From Pseudomonas sp. AFG_SD02_1510_Pfu_092 (GTDB lineage: Bacteria > Pseudomonadota > Gammaproteobacteria > Pseudomonadales > Pseudomonadaceae): a stretch of DNA of 53,405 bases. Shown here in pieces: positions 42,876-51,622 of the stretch (within the stretch, counting starts at the first letter, position 1; the number at the start of each line of letters is the position of its first letter). The stretch is taken from NCBI RefSeq assembly GCF_003331055.1, contig NZ_PUQD01000034.1, positions 1 through 53,405 of the forward strand, in the 5' to 3' direction. The position numbers and the translations under genes are program-made. The notes under the pieces are model-generated. The model did no database searches. It saw nothing but the letters and a program-made list of their open reading frames with translations, and had not been told where the DNA came from.

Positions 42876-43892
42876 TCACTGATGCGCGACCTCCCGGGCG
42901 AGTTTGGCCCGGCTCACGCTGACCGCACCCGGCAGGCTGACGTCGTTTTTCGTCGCGAGGATCTCGGCCATGACGCTGACCGCGATCTCTGCCGGGGTCT
43001 TGCTGCCTATATAGATGCCGATGGGGCCATGCAGGCGCTGCAACGACGCTTCGCTTTCGCCGAAGTGTTCGATCAGCCGTTCGCGGCGCAGCTGGCTGTT
43101 GCGCCGTGAGCCGATGGCGCCGATATAGAAGGCCGGGCTGTGCAAGGCTTCGAGCAGGGCCAGGTCGTCCAGCTTGGGGTCGTGGCTGACCGCGACGATG
43201 GCGCTGCGCAGGTCCGGGGCGAAGGCGCGCACCACATCGTCCGGCATGCCGGCCAGGGGATTGACCCCGGCCACGTTCCAGCCTGCCGTGTACTCGGGGC
43301 GCGGGTCACACAGTGAAACACTGAAGCCGTTGAACAGGGCCATGGTCGCCAGGTATTCGGCCAGCGCGCCGGCACCGATCAGCAGCAGGCGGTAGCCGGG
43401 GCCGAGGGTGCTGAGCATCTGCCGGCCGTCGAAGCTGAACAGCTCGGGCGTGGTGGTGGCGCTGAGGCTGGCTTCGCCGCTGCGCAGGTCGAGCCGCCGG
43501 CGTATCAGCCTGCCGCTGTCGAGGCCGGCCAGCAGTTGCTCCAGGTGCGCCAGCGACGGGGCGAACTCCAGCAGCAGTTCGAGGGTGCCGCCACAGGGCA
43601 GGCCGAAGCGGTGGGCCTCGTCGGCGCTGACGCCATAGCGCACCACCTGGGGCAGGCCGCCGGGCATGCCGGGGCCGCCATAGGCGCTGGTGTAGCGGTG
43701 GATGAGATCGTCTTCGATGCAGCCGCCGGAGACACTGCCGACCACCCGGCCGTCGCTGCGCAGGGCCATCATCGAGCCCACCGGGCGCGGGGAAGAGCCC
43801 CAGGTACGGGCGACCGTGGCGAGCAGGGCGCGGTGGCCGGCGGCGAGCCAGTCTCGGGTGGTGCGCAGGACCAGCAGGTCGATGCTTTCCAT
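42876..43892 (-). CDS. XdhC/CoxI-family molybdenum-cofactor maturation factor
   Basis: A 338-residue cytosolic protein. The N-terminal XdhC domain reads LLATVARTWGSSPRPVGSMMALRSDG and GSVSGGCIEDDL; the C-terminal Rossmann domain has LLIGAGALAEYLATMALFNGF, VAVSHDPKLDDLALLEAL and YIGAIGSRRNSQLRRERL. XdhC proteins bind and sulfurate Moco and hand it to xanthine-dehydrogenase-family enzymes. It lies directly downstream of the Mo hydroxylase genes (same strand, after a REP), and its client is almost certainly the 45422-47671 product. Confidence 0.92.
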   Translation of the reverse strand: MESIDLLVLRTTRDWLAAGHRALLATVARTWGSSPRPVGSMMALRSDGRVVGSVSGGCIEDDLIHRYTSAYGGPGMPGGLPQVVRYGVSADEAHRFGLPCGGTLELLLEFAPSLAHLEQLLAGLDSGRLIRRRLDLRSGEASLSATTTPELFSFDGRQMLSTLGPGYRLLLIGAGALAEYLATMALFNGFSVSLCDPRPEYTAGWNVAGVNPLAGMPDDVVRAFAPDLRSAIVAVSHDPKLDDLALLEALHSPAFYIGAIGSRRNSQLRRERLIEHFGESEASLQRLHGPIGIYIGSKTPAEIAVSVMAEILATKNDVSLPGAVSVSRAKLAREVAHQ

Positions 43893-43938
43893 AGGGGCTC
43901 CGGTAAATAGAGGATTCCGGTAAATCTGATGTTCAAGG

Positions 43939-44053
43939 CTGGCTGTGCCGGCCTCTTCGCGGGTGAACCCGCTCCCACAGGTACTGCACAGGTCTTGAGG
44001 CTGATGCCTGTCCTGTGGGAGCGGGTTCACCCGCGAAGAGGCCAGCACAGCCA
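43939..44053. repeat. REP inverted pair
   Basis: Opposed units with core GCGGGTGAACCCGC and outer flank GGCTGTGCCGGCC / GGCCAGCACAGCC. It lies between the XdhC and cytochrome genes of the same apparent operon. Confidence 0.9.
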
Positions 44054-44062
44054 TCGCAGTTT

Positions 44063-45406
44063 TCAGCGCATGTGCAAAATGATCGGGCTGCTGCTGGCCG
44101 GGTCGGTATGCCCGCGCAACTCGCCCACCGCCTGCGCCGTCACCGCACCGCCGTGGTTGCCCCAGGCCGTGCGCACGAAGCTCAGCACCTCGGCAATCTC
44201 CTGGTCACTCAGTTGCTCGCGGAACGCCGGCATGCGGTAGGCATCCGGCAACCCTGCCGTCACCACACGCTGCGAGCCATTGAGGGTGATGTTGATCGCC
44301 GAGGCGTGCTCCTTGGCCAATGCCGAGGTGGCGCCGGCCAGTGGCGGCATCCATTCGGCCTGGCCTTTGCCGTCCAGGCCGTGGCACGACGCACAGCGCG
44401 CTACATAGGTGCGTGCGCCAGGCCGGTCGAGCCGCGCTGTGGCTGATTCTGCCTGGTACTGCCACGGCTCGCCGTCGCGTTGCCGGTCCCCGGGCAGCGA
44501 CTTCAGGTAGCGCGCGATGGCCGCCAGGTCGTCGTCGCTCATGAACTGCGTGGAGTTGTTGAACGCTTCGGTCATCGAGCCGAATACCACGGCATGCCGG
44601 TTGCGCCCGGTCTTGAGGAACTGCGCGATCTCGGCCTCGCTCCAGCGCCCCAGCCCGGTGTTGGGGTCGGCCCGCAGGCTCGGTGCGTACCAGCCATCGA
44701 GCAGCGCACCAGCGAGGAACGGCTTGCCGCTGTCATCCAGGGCCTTCTCGTTGAAGGCCAGGCCGCGCGGCGTGTGGCAACTGCCGCAATGGCCAGGCCC
44801 TTGCACGAGATAGGCGCCGCGGTTCCACTGCGCGTCCTGGCCGGGCTGCTCGGCGTACGGCGTGGTGGCGGCGAACAGGCCGTTCCACACGGCAATGGGC
44901 CAGCGCAGGTTCAGCGGCCAGGGAATGTCGCTGGGCAGGTTGGCCTGTTGCACCGGTTGCACGCCGAGCATGAAGAACGCGTACAGCGCCTTCACGTCGT
45001 CATCGCTGAGCTTGGCATAGGACGGGTAGGGCATCGCCGGGTACAGCCGCCGGCCGCCAGGCGCGACGCCCTGGCGCACGGCGCGGTCGAAGTCGGCGAG
45101 GCTGTACTGGCCGATGCCGCTGTTGCGGTCGGGGGTGATGTTGGTGGCGTGGATGGCGCCCAGGGGGGTGGCCATTTCCAGCCCGCCGGCGAACGGCTTG
45201 CCATCCGGCAGGCTGTGGCAGGCGACGCAATCGCCGAGCCGGGCCACATACTCGCCACGGCTGACCAGCGCCGGGTCGGCAGCCGTGGCCGGCGCGCCGG
45301 CAAATGGCGAGGCGGGCTCGCGGGTGGCATACCAGGCCAGCAGGCCTGCCGCGAGCAGGCACGGCAGCGCCAGCCAGGCAGCGATCCTTGCGCAACGATG
45401 GGGCAT
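44063..45406 (-). CDS. Three-haem cytochrome c subunit of the Mo hydroxylase
   Basis: A 447-residue protein with an N-terminal signal-anchor (AAWLALPCLLAAGLLAWYA) and three CxxCH haem sites: GDCVACHSL (~60), HCGSCHTPRG (~205) and CASCHGLDG (~340). This is the architecture of the membrane-bound cytochrome subunits of gluconate, alcohol and periplasmic aldehyde/isoquinoline/nicotinate dehydrogenases. It should pass electrons from the 2Fe-2S subunit to the quinone pool or a terminal oxidase. It starts 15 bp downstream of the large subunit stop. Confidence 0.91.
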   Translation of the reverse strand: MPHRCARIAAWLALPCLLAAGLLAWYATREPASPFAGAPATAADPALVSRGEYVARLGDCVACHSLPDGKPFAGGLEMATPLGAIHATNITPDRNSGIGQYSLADFDRAVRQGVAPGGRRLYPAMPYPSYAKLSDDDVKALYAFFMLGVQPVQQANLPSDIPWPLNLRWPIAVWNGLFAATTPYAEQPGQDAQWNRGAYLVQGPGHCGSCHTPRGLAFNEKALDDSGKPFLAGALLDGWYAPSLRADPNTGLGRWSEAEIAQFLKTGRNRHAVVFGSMTEAFNNSTQFMSDDDLAAIARYLKSLPGDRQRDGEPWQYQAESATARLDRPGARTYVARCASCHGLDGKGQAEWMPPLAGATSALAKEHASAINITLNGSQRVVTAGLPDAYRMPAFREQLSDQEIAEVLSFVRTAWGNHGGAVTAQAVGELRGHTDPASSSPIILHMR

Positions 45407-45421
45407 GGGGCGTCCTTGTGC

Positions 45422-47671
45422 TCAGCTGAAGGTATGGCGGCTCAACGGCAGGCTGCGCACGCGCTGGCCAGTGAGCTGCGCGACCGCATTGACCACTGCC
45501 GGGGCCACGGCGGGCAGCGGCGGCTCGCCGATACCGCCCATCTTCGCCCCGCTTTCGACGATGCGCACATGCACCCTGGCCATGCGCGACGGTGGCAGGA
45601 TCGGGTACAGGTCGTAGTTGCGCGCGCGCGGCTTGCCATCGACGTACACCGCTTCTTCCAGCAGGGTCTGCGACAGGCCCAGGGCAACGGCGCCGTTGAC
45701 CTGATGCTCGATGATCGCCGGGTTGACGATGCTGCCCGGGTCGATGGCCTGCCAGATGTCGTGCACCTTGACCTGGCCGTTTTCGATCGACACTTCGGCA
45801 ATCACCGCTGCCTCCGAGCCGAACGGCGAGGCCATGGCTACGCCACGCGCGCGTTTGCTGCCGTCCTCGGCGGTGAACGGCCCGCGCTTCCAGCCGCCGG
45901 ACAGTTCCGCGACGGCCTGCAGCAGGTTGGTCAGGCGCGCATTGCCGCGCAGCAGGTGCAGGCGCAGTTCGAACGGGTCCTTGCCGCCTTTGTCGGCCAG
46001 TTCGTCGAGGAACGATTCGTAGAAGAAGTCGTTCAGCGAGTTGCCTACCGAACGCCAGTAGCCAAGCATGGCCGGGCCTTTGACGTAGATTTGCGCAATG
46101 CGTTTGTTGGCGATGGCGTAGGCCTTGCCCGACAGCCCTTCGAGCGCGGTCGGGTCGAGCTTTTCGCCTTGCTTGCCGGCGATGGCTTCGGTCGGGCCCT
46201 CGGTGGCGCTCACCGCTTCGAGGGCCACCGGCAGGCCGTCGGCATCCAGCCCGGCGCGGAACTTCACCACGGCGACCGGGCGCAGCACATCGCGCAGGAA
46301 TTCTTCTTCGCGGCTCCAGATCAGTTTCACCGGTCGGTCCACCGCCTTGGCCAAGGCAATCGCCTGCGGGTAGGGGTTGGCCGAGTCGTAGAGGAAATGG
46401 CGGCCAAAGAACCCGCCCAGCAACGGCGAATGCAGGGTGATCTGCGCCGGGGCCAGGCCGGTGCGCCTGGCAATGTCGTCACGGAACATGTCCGGGGCCT
46501 GGTTGGGCAGCCACACTTCCAGGCTGCCGTCCGGGTTGAAGCGGGCCAGCGCCGATGGCGGTTCCAGCTGGGCGTGGTTGAGGTACTGGTTGTGATAGGT
46601 CGCCTCGACCCGGGTCTTGGCATTGGCCAGCATGCCAGCCACATCGCCCTGGTTTTCCTCGTCGCGCGCCGGGCCCTCGACCGTGGCCAGATGCTCGCGC
46701 CAGCCATCGCTGGAGAAATCCGCCGGCATCGGCCGTACCGGGCTGTCGGCAGCAGGCTCCTGCCAGTCCACCTGAAGGGCTTCGACCGCGCGCTTGGCGT
46801 GCCACCAGCGCTCGGCAACCACCGCCACGGCGCCTGGCAACTGATGCACCGAGTGCACGCCCTTCATGGCCTTGACCTGCGCTTCGTTGCGCAGGCTGCC
46901 TACGCTCATGCCCAGGCGCGGCGCGTGTTGCACGGCGGCATGGAGCATGCCGTCGACCTTGATATCGATGCTGTACAGCGCCTTGCCGGTGGACTTGTCG
47001 TAGGCATCCAGGCGCCGTACCGGCTTGCCGATCCAGCGAAACTGGCTGGGGTCGCGCAGCTTGACGCTGGCCGGGTCTGGTACCGGCAGGTCCATGGCGC
47101 GGCTGGCCAGTTCCGCGTAGGGGATGGATCGCCCGCTCGTGGTATGTACCACGTTACCCGGCGTGGTGGAGAGTTCTTCGACCGGAACGCCCAGCTGCTC
47201 GGCACCCGCCTGCAGCAGCATGGCCCGGGCCAGGGCGCCCAGGCGGCGCATGGTCGGGTAGCTCATGCGCACCGACATGCTGCCGCCGGTGATGCGCATG
47301 CCGTTTTCCATCACCACATAAGCTTCGCCGGGGGGTGCACTGTCGACCACGAAATTGGCCGGGTCGACGTCCAGCTCTTCACCGACGATTTGCGCCATGG
47401 CCGTGAAGGGGCCTTGCCCACCCTCCATGAACGGGCTGAGCAGGCGCACCGTGCCGTCTGGGCGAATCTCCAGAAACGCCGGCACCTGGGTGCCGCGTTC
47501 AGCGGTCGCTGCGGTTGCTGCCTGCACCCGGGCCGACCCCGTGGGCAGGCCGAAACCAAGCACCAGGGCGCCGACCGCGGTGCCGGCAAGAAAGCGCCGC
47601 CGCGACAGGTTGACCGTTTCGCCCTGTTGCAGCTTGAGCAATTCGGCAGGGGTATCGACTGGCGTGTTCAT
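45422..47671 (-). CDS. Periplasmic xanthine-dehydrogenase-family Mo subunit (IorB/AldH-like)
   Basis: A 749-residue molybdopterin-binding subunit with a Tat leader (SRRRFLAGTAVGALVLGFGL). Mo-pterin regions are visible, such as PFMEGGQGPFTAMAQIVGEELDV, LGGFFGRHF and GGIGEPPLPAVAPAVVNAV, which carries the conserved catalytic Glu of the family. Isoquinoline 1-oxidoreductase, nicotinate dehydrogenase and periplasmic aldehyde dehydrogenases share this organisation; the substrate is probably an aldehyde or aromatic N-heterocycle and cannot be settled here. Its ATG overlaps the 2Fe-2S stop. Confidence 0.92.
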   Translation of the reverse strand: MNTPVDTPAELLKLQQGETVNLSRRRFLAGTAVGALVLGFGLPTGSARVQAATAATAERGTQVPAFLEIRPDGTVRLLSPFMEGGQGPFTAMAQIVGEELDVDPANFVVDSAPPGEAYVVMENGMRITGGSMSVRMSYPTMRRLGALARAMLLQAGAEQLGVPVEELSTTPGNVVHTTSGRSIPYAELASRAMDLPVPDPASVKLRDPSQFRWIGKPVRRLDAYDKSTGKALYSIDIKVDGMLHAAVQHAPRLGMSVGSLRNEAQVKAMKGVHSVHQLPGAVAVVAERWWHAKRAVEALQVDWQEPAADSPVRPMPADFSSDGWREHLATVEGPARDEENQGDVAGMLANAKTRVEATYHNQYLNHAQLEPPSALARFNPDGSLEVWLPNQAPDMFRDDIARRTGLAPAQITLHSPLLGGFFGRHFLYDSANPYPQAIALAKAVDRPVKLIWSREEEFLRDVLRPVAVVKFRAGLDADGLPVALEAVSATEGPTEAIAGKQGEKLDPTALEGLSGKAYAIANKRIAQIYVKGPAMLGYWRSVGNSLNDFFYESFLDELADKGGKDPFELRLHLLRGNARLTNLLQAVAELSGGWKRGPFTAEDGSKRARGVAMASPFGSEAAVIAEVSIENGQVKVHDIWQAIDPGSIVNPAIIEHQVNGAVALGLSQTLLEEAVYVDGKPRARNYDLYPILPPSRMARVHVRIVESGAKMGGIGEPPLPAVAPAVVNAVAQLTGQRVRSLPLSRHTFS

Positions 47672-48126
47672 CAGGCCTTCTCCCCCTGGGCCAGTTCATG
47701 CACGGCGGCATGGATGGCGTTGTAGGTGCCGCAGCGGCACAGGTTGACCATGGCTGCCTCGATCTGCGCGTCACTCGGCGTGGGCGTATGCTTGAGCAGC
47801 GCCGTGGCGGCCATCACCTGGCCGGACTGGCAGTAGCCGCACTGGGCCACCTGGTGCTCGACCCAGGCCGCGACCACCCGTTTGCCGACGGCATCGGCTT
47901 CGATCGCCTCGATGGTGGTCACCTCGCGCCCGACCACCCCGGCCACCGGGGTAACGCAGGCGCGCACGACAGTGCCGTCGATCAGCACCGAGCAGGCACC
48001 GCACTGGGCCAGGCCGCAGCCATACTTGGTGCCGGTAAGCCCCAGGTCATCGCGCAGCACCCACAGCAGGGGCGTATCGGCGTCGGCCTCGACCTGGTAG
48101 GTCTTCTGGTTGATGCGTAGTTCCAT
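47671..48126 (-). CDS. 2Fe-2S subunit of the Mo hydroxylase (IorA-like)
   Basis: A 151-residue protein with the plant-type 2Fe-2S cluster motif YGCGLAQCGACSVLIDG plus a more distal Cys, and the second cluster CGYCQSGQ / CRCGTY in the C-terminal four-helix domain. It has no leader of its own, so it is probably exported folded together with the Tat-bearing large subunit. It is the first gene of the operon 2Fe-2S - Mo subunit - cytochrome c (- XdhC). Confidence 0.94.
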   Translation of the reverse strand: MELRINQKTYQVEADADTPLLWVLRDDLGLTGTKYGCGLAQCGACSVLIDGTVVRACVTPVAGVVGREVTTIEAIEADAVGKRVVAAWVEHQVAQCGYCQSGQVMAATALLKHTPTPSDAQIEAAMVNLCRCGTYNAIHAAVHELAQGEKA

Positions 48127-48400
48127 GGTTCACCTGCTCGTCAACGGTTGCTGTCGCCGGGTTCTTGCGGAGCGGGGAATACGCTGTTCCCCGGTGCAGA
48201 AACGCTAGCACAGGGGCGCGACCGCTGGTCTGCTGGCAGGGGCAGGTTCAGAGGATCAGGCAAGCAATTCGGTGGAATGCGCAAGTCTGTACCGCTCCCA
48301 CAAATAAAGAACGTGTTCTGAGTTGAAGGGGACTTCCGCAACGAAAACCCGGATAATGCCGGCCAATTCGTTTTGCGCGCTTAAATCACGGTAATCCCGC

Positions 48401-50587
48401 ATGGAAATCAAGGTCAATTTTCTCGACAATCTCCGTCTCGAAGCCAAATTCGACGACTTCACGGTGATCGCCGATCAACCGATCCGCTACAAGGGGGATG
48501 GCTCGGCCCCGGGGCCGTTCGACTATTTCCTGGCGTCTTCGGCCTTGTGCGCGGCTTACTTCGTCAAGCTTTACTGCCAGACCCGCGACATTCCCACCGA
48601 AAACATTCGCCTGTCGCAGAACAACATCGTCGACCCGGAAAACCGCTACAACCAGATCTTCAAGATCCAGGTCGAGCTGCCCGAGGACATCTCCGACAAG
48701 GACCGCCAGGGCATCCTGCGTTCCATCGACCGTTGCACGGTAAAGAAGGTGGTACAGACCGGCCCGGAGTTCGTCATCGAAGTGGTCGACAACCTCGATG
48801 CCGACGCCCAGGGCCTGCTGATGCCGGTGTCGGATACCCGCACCTGCATTCCAGGCAAGGACCTGCCGCTGGAGCAGACCATCGCCAACATGTCGGGCAT
48901 TCTCGCCGGGTTGGGGATGAAGATCGAAATCGCTTCGTGGCGCAACATCGTGCCCAACGTGTGGTCGCTGCACGTGCGCGACGCCCAGTCGCCGATGTGC
49001 TTTACCAACGGCAAGGGTGCGACCAAGGAGGCCGCGCTTGCCTCGGCGCTGGGTGAATTCATCGAGCGGCTGAACTGCAACTTCTTCTATAACGACCAGT
49101 TCTGGGGTGAGGACCTGGCCAACGCGCCGTTCGTGCACTACCCGAACGAGCAATGGTTCAAACCCGGCCCACGCGATGCGCTGCCGGTCGAAATCCTGGA
49201 TCAACACTGCCTGGCAATCTACAACCCGGACGGCGAGCTGCGCGGCTCGCACCTGTACGACACCAACTCGGGCAACATCGCGCGCGGCATCTGCTCGCTG
49301 CCGTTCGTGCGTCAATCCGACCAGCAGGTGGTGTACTTCCCGTCCAACCTGATCGAGAACCTGTTCCTCAGCAACGGCATGAGCGCCGGCAACACCCTGG
49401 CCGAGGCGCAGGTACAGTGCCTGTCGGAAATCTTCGAGCGCGCCGTGAAGCGCGAAATCCTCGAAGGTGAACTGTGCCTGCCGGATGTGCCGCAAGAGGT
49501 GCTGGCCAAGTACCCGGCCATCGTCGCCGGTATCCAGGGCCTGGAAGAGCAGGGTTTCCCGGTGCTGGTCAAGGATGCGTCGCTGGGCGGTGAGTTCCCG
49601 GTCATGTGCGTGACCCTGATGAACCCGCGCACCGGTGGTGTGTTCGCCTCGTTCGGCGCCCACCCGAGCCTGGAAGTGGCGCTGGAACGCAGCCTGACCG
49701 AATTGCTTCAGGGCCGCAGTTTCGAAGGTTTGAACGACCTGCCGCAGCCGACGTTCGAAAGCCACGCGCTGACCGAACCGAACAATTTCGTCGAGCACTT
49801 CATCGACTCCAGCGGCGTGGTGTCGTGGCGTTTCTTCAGCGCCAAGGCCGACTTCGCGTTCGTCGAGTGGGACTTCTCCGGCCAGGGCGAGGACTCCAAC
49901 CAGCAGGAGGCCGCGACCCTGTTCGGCATCCTCGAGGACCTGGGCAAGGAAGTGTACATGGCGGTGTACGACAACCTCGGCGCCACTGCCTGCCGCATTC
50001 TGGTGCCGGGCTACTCGGAGATCTACCCGGTCGAGGACCTGATCTGGGACAACACCAACCGCGCCTTGTCGTTCCGTGCCGACATCCTCAATCTGCACAG
50101 CCTCGACAACCGCTCGCTCAAGCTGTTGCTCAAGCGCCTGGACAACTGCGATGTCGATGACTACACCACCATCACCACGCTGATCGGGGTAGAGTTCGAC
50201 GAGAACACGGTGTGGGGCCAACTGACCATTCTCGAGTTGAAGCTGCTGATCTGCCTGGCCGTGCAGCGCTTCGAGGACGCCAAGGAACTGGTCGAGGCGT
50301 TCCTGCAGTTCAACGACAACACGGTCGAGCGCGGGTTGTTCTACCAGGCGCTGAACGTGGTGCTGGAGGTGCAGCTGGATGATGAGCTGGAGCTGGACGA
50401 CTACCAAGCCAACTTCCGCCGTATGTTCGGCGATGCGCGCATGGATGCCGTGTTGGGCTCGGTGGACGGCAGCGTGCGCTTCCATGGGCTGACGCCGACC
50501 AGCATGAAGCTGGAAGGCCTCGACCGCCACCTGCGCCTGATCGACAGCTACAAGAAGCTGCACGCGGCCCGGGCCAGGTTCGCCTGA
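48401..50587 (+). CDS. OsmC-YcaO fusion protein
   Basis: A 728-residue protein. The N-terminus (~1-130) is an OsmC/Ohr-like domain (YKGDGSAPGPFDYFLASSALCAAYFVKLYC, the typical helix with a redox Cys). The remainder is a YcaO domain, with NGKGATKEAALASALGEFIERL and LSEIFERAVKREIL as the ATP/Mg-binding Glu-rich stretches, plus a C-terminal extension like E. coli YcaO (~586 residues). YcaO proteins activate amide bonds with ATP; E. coli YcaO affects RimO-dependent S12 methylthiolation. No precursor peptide or dehydrogenase gene is next to it, which argues against a RiPP locus. Confidence 0.9.
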   Translation: MEIKVNFLDNLRLEAKFDDFTVIADQPIRYKGDGSAPGPFDYFLASSALCAAYFVKLYCQTRDIPTENIRLSQNNIVDPENRYNQIFKIQVELPEDISDKDRQGILRSIDRCTVKKVVQTGPEFVIEVVDNLDADAQGLLMPVSDTRTCIPGKDLPLEQTIANMSGILAGLGMKIEIASWRNIVPNVWSLHVRDAQSPMCFTNGKGATKEAALASALGEFIERLNCNFFYNDQFWGEDLANAPFVHYPNEQWFKPGPRDALPVEILDQHCLAIYNPDGELRGSHLYDTNSGNIARGICSLPFVRQSDQQVVYFPSNLIENLFLSNGMSAGNTLAEAQVQCLSEIFERAVKREILEGELCLPDVPQEVLAKYPAIVAGIQGLEEQGFPVLVKDASLGGEFPVMCVTLMNPRTGGVFASFGAHPSLEVALERSLTELLQGRSFEGLNDLPQPTFESHALTEPNNFVEHFIDSSGVVSWRFFSAKADFAFVEWDFSGQGEDSNQQEAATLFGILEDLGKEVYMAVYDNLGATACRILVPGYSEIYPVEDLIWDNTNRALSFRADILNLHSLDNRSLKLLLKRLDNCDVDDYTTITTLIGVEFDENTVWGQLTILELKLLICLAVQRFEDAKELVEAFLQFNDNTVERGLFYQALNVVLEVQLDDELELDDYQANFRRMFGDARMDAVLGSVDGSVRFHGLTPTSMKLEGLDRHLRLIDSYKKLHAARARFA

Positions 50588-50809
50588 CCGTCGCGGCGCC
50601 CGGCGCTCATCTCGATCGCATGGCTTGAAGCCCCTGCGGCCGAGGTGGGTGCCGGCAGCGTTCATATAGCGCTTTGTTCTTGCCCCTATCCCCAATCTGA
50701 CTTGCCGCTGCGCCTGCCAGGCGCGTAGCGTTTTGCTCCCAATCCCTCGATCCACGGCGCGTTGACCGCCAGAAGGACCTCGGCCGCGCACAACAAGAAG
50801 GCGCAGACC
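50588..50809. other. Intergenic region, nothing recognised
   Basis: The 222 bp between the OsmC-YcaO stop and the methyltransferase hold no gene, REP or clear terminator. A frame from 50762 runs into the methyltransferase, but MSTPLD at 50810 is preferred. Confidence 0.4.
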
Positions 50810-51622
50810 ATGAGCACCCCTTTGGATACCAATGCCTTGAAAGCCCGCCAGCAAGCCGCCTGGGCCAGCGGCGATTACGCGGTCATCGGCACCACCCTGC
50901 AACTGGTGGGCGAACGCCTGGCCGAAGCCTGTGACTTGCGCTGGGACGAACAGGTGCTGGATGTCGCCGCCGGCAACGGCAACGCCACCTTGGCAGCTGC
51001 CCGGCGCGGCTGCCGGGTGACTTCCACCGACTATGTGCCCGAACTGCTCGAGCGCGGTAAAGAACGGGCGCGGGCCGAACGCCTGAACGTGCTGTTTCAG
51101 GCAGCCGATGCCGAAGCGCTGCCGTTTGCCGATGGCAGCTTCGATGCGGTGCTTTCCACCTTCGGCGTGATGTTCGCGCCCGACCAGGCCCAGGCGGCGC
51201 GCGAATTGAGCCGGGTGTGTCGGCCCGGTGGCCGTATCGGCCTGGCCAACTGGACCCCGCAAGGCTTCGTCGGGCAAATGTTCAAGACCCTCGGGCGGCA
51301 TCTGCCGCCGCCAGCCGGCGCTTTGCCGCCTTCGCGCTGGGGCGATGAACAACAACTGCGGGTGATGTTCGGCGAGGCGCTCGGTGAGTTGAAGGTCAGC
51401 CGTCAGCAGTTCAACTTCCGCTATCGCTCGGCGGCTCACTTCATCGAGGTGTTCCGCACCTGGTACGGGCCGGTGCACAAGGCGTTTGCTGCGCTGGAGC
51501 AGGAAGCCGCCGCCGCGCTGGAAAACGACCTGACGGCGTTGCTGAACGAGAGCAACGTCGCGGGGCCCACATCGTTGGTGGTGCCGAGTGAATACCTTGA
51601 GGTGGTAATTACTCGGGGTTAG
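50810..51622 (+). CDS. Class I SAM-dependent methyltransferase
   Basis: A 270-residue methyltransferase of the Methyltransf_11 type. SAM-binding motif I is VLDVAAGNGNATLAAARRG, followed by STDYVPELLERGKERA, AADAEALPFADGSFDAVLSTFGVMFAPD (motif II region) and RVCRPGGRIGLANWTP. The substrate is unknown. The last 14 bp overlap the convergent DUF6708-like gene. Confidence 0.88.
   Translation: MSTPLDTNALKARQQAAWASGDYAVIGTTLQLVGERLAEACDLRWDEQVLDVAAGNGNATLAAARRGCRVTSTDYVPELLERGKERARAERLNVLFQAADAEALPFADGSFDAVLSTFGVMFAPDQAQAARELSRVCRPGGRIGLANWTPQGFVGQMFKTLGRHLPPPAGALPPSRWGDEQQLRVMFGEALGELKVSRQQFNFRYRSAAHFIEVFRTWYGPVHKAFAALEQEAAAALENDLTALLNESNVAGPTSLVVPSEYLEVVITRG

Noticed and set aside
6292..44053. 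CRISPR-like repeats
   Set aside because: The recurring palindromes are scattered REP pairs without regular spacers or cas genes.
44480..47725. 1081-aa plus-strand open frame
   Set aside because: It is antisense to the cytochrome and Mo subunit genes, which have clear cofactor motifs.
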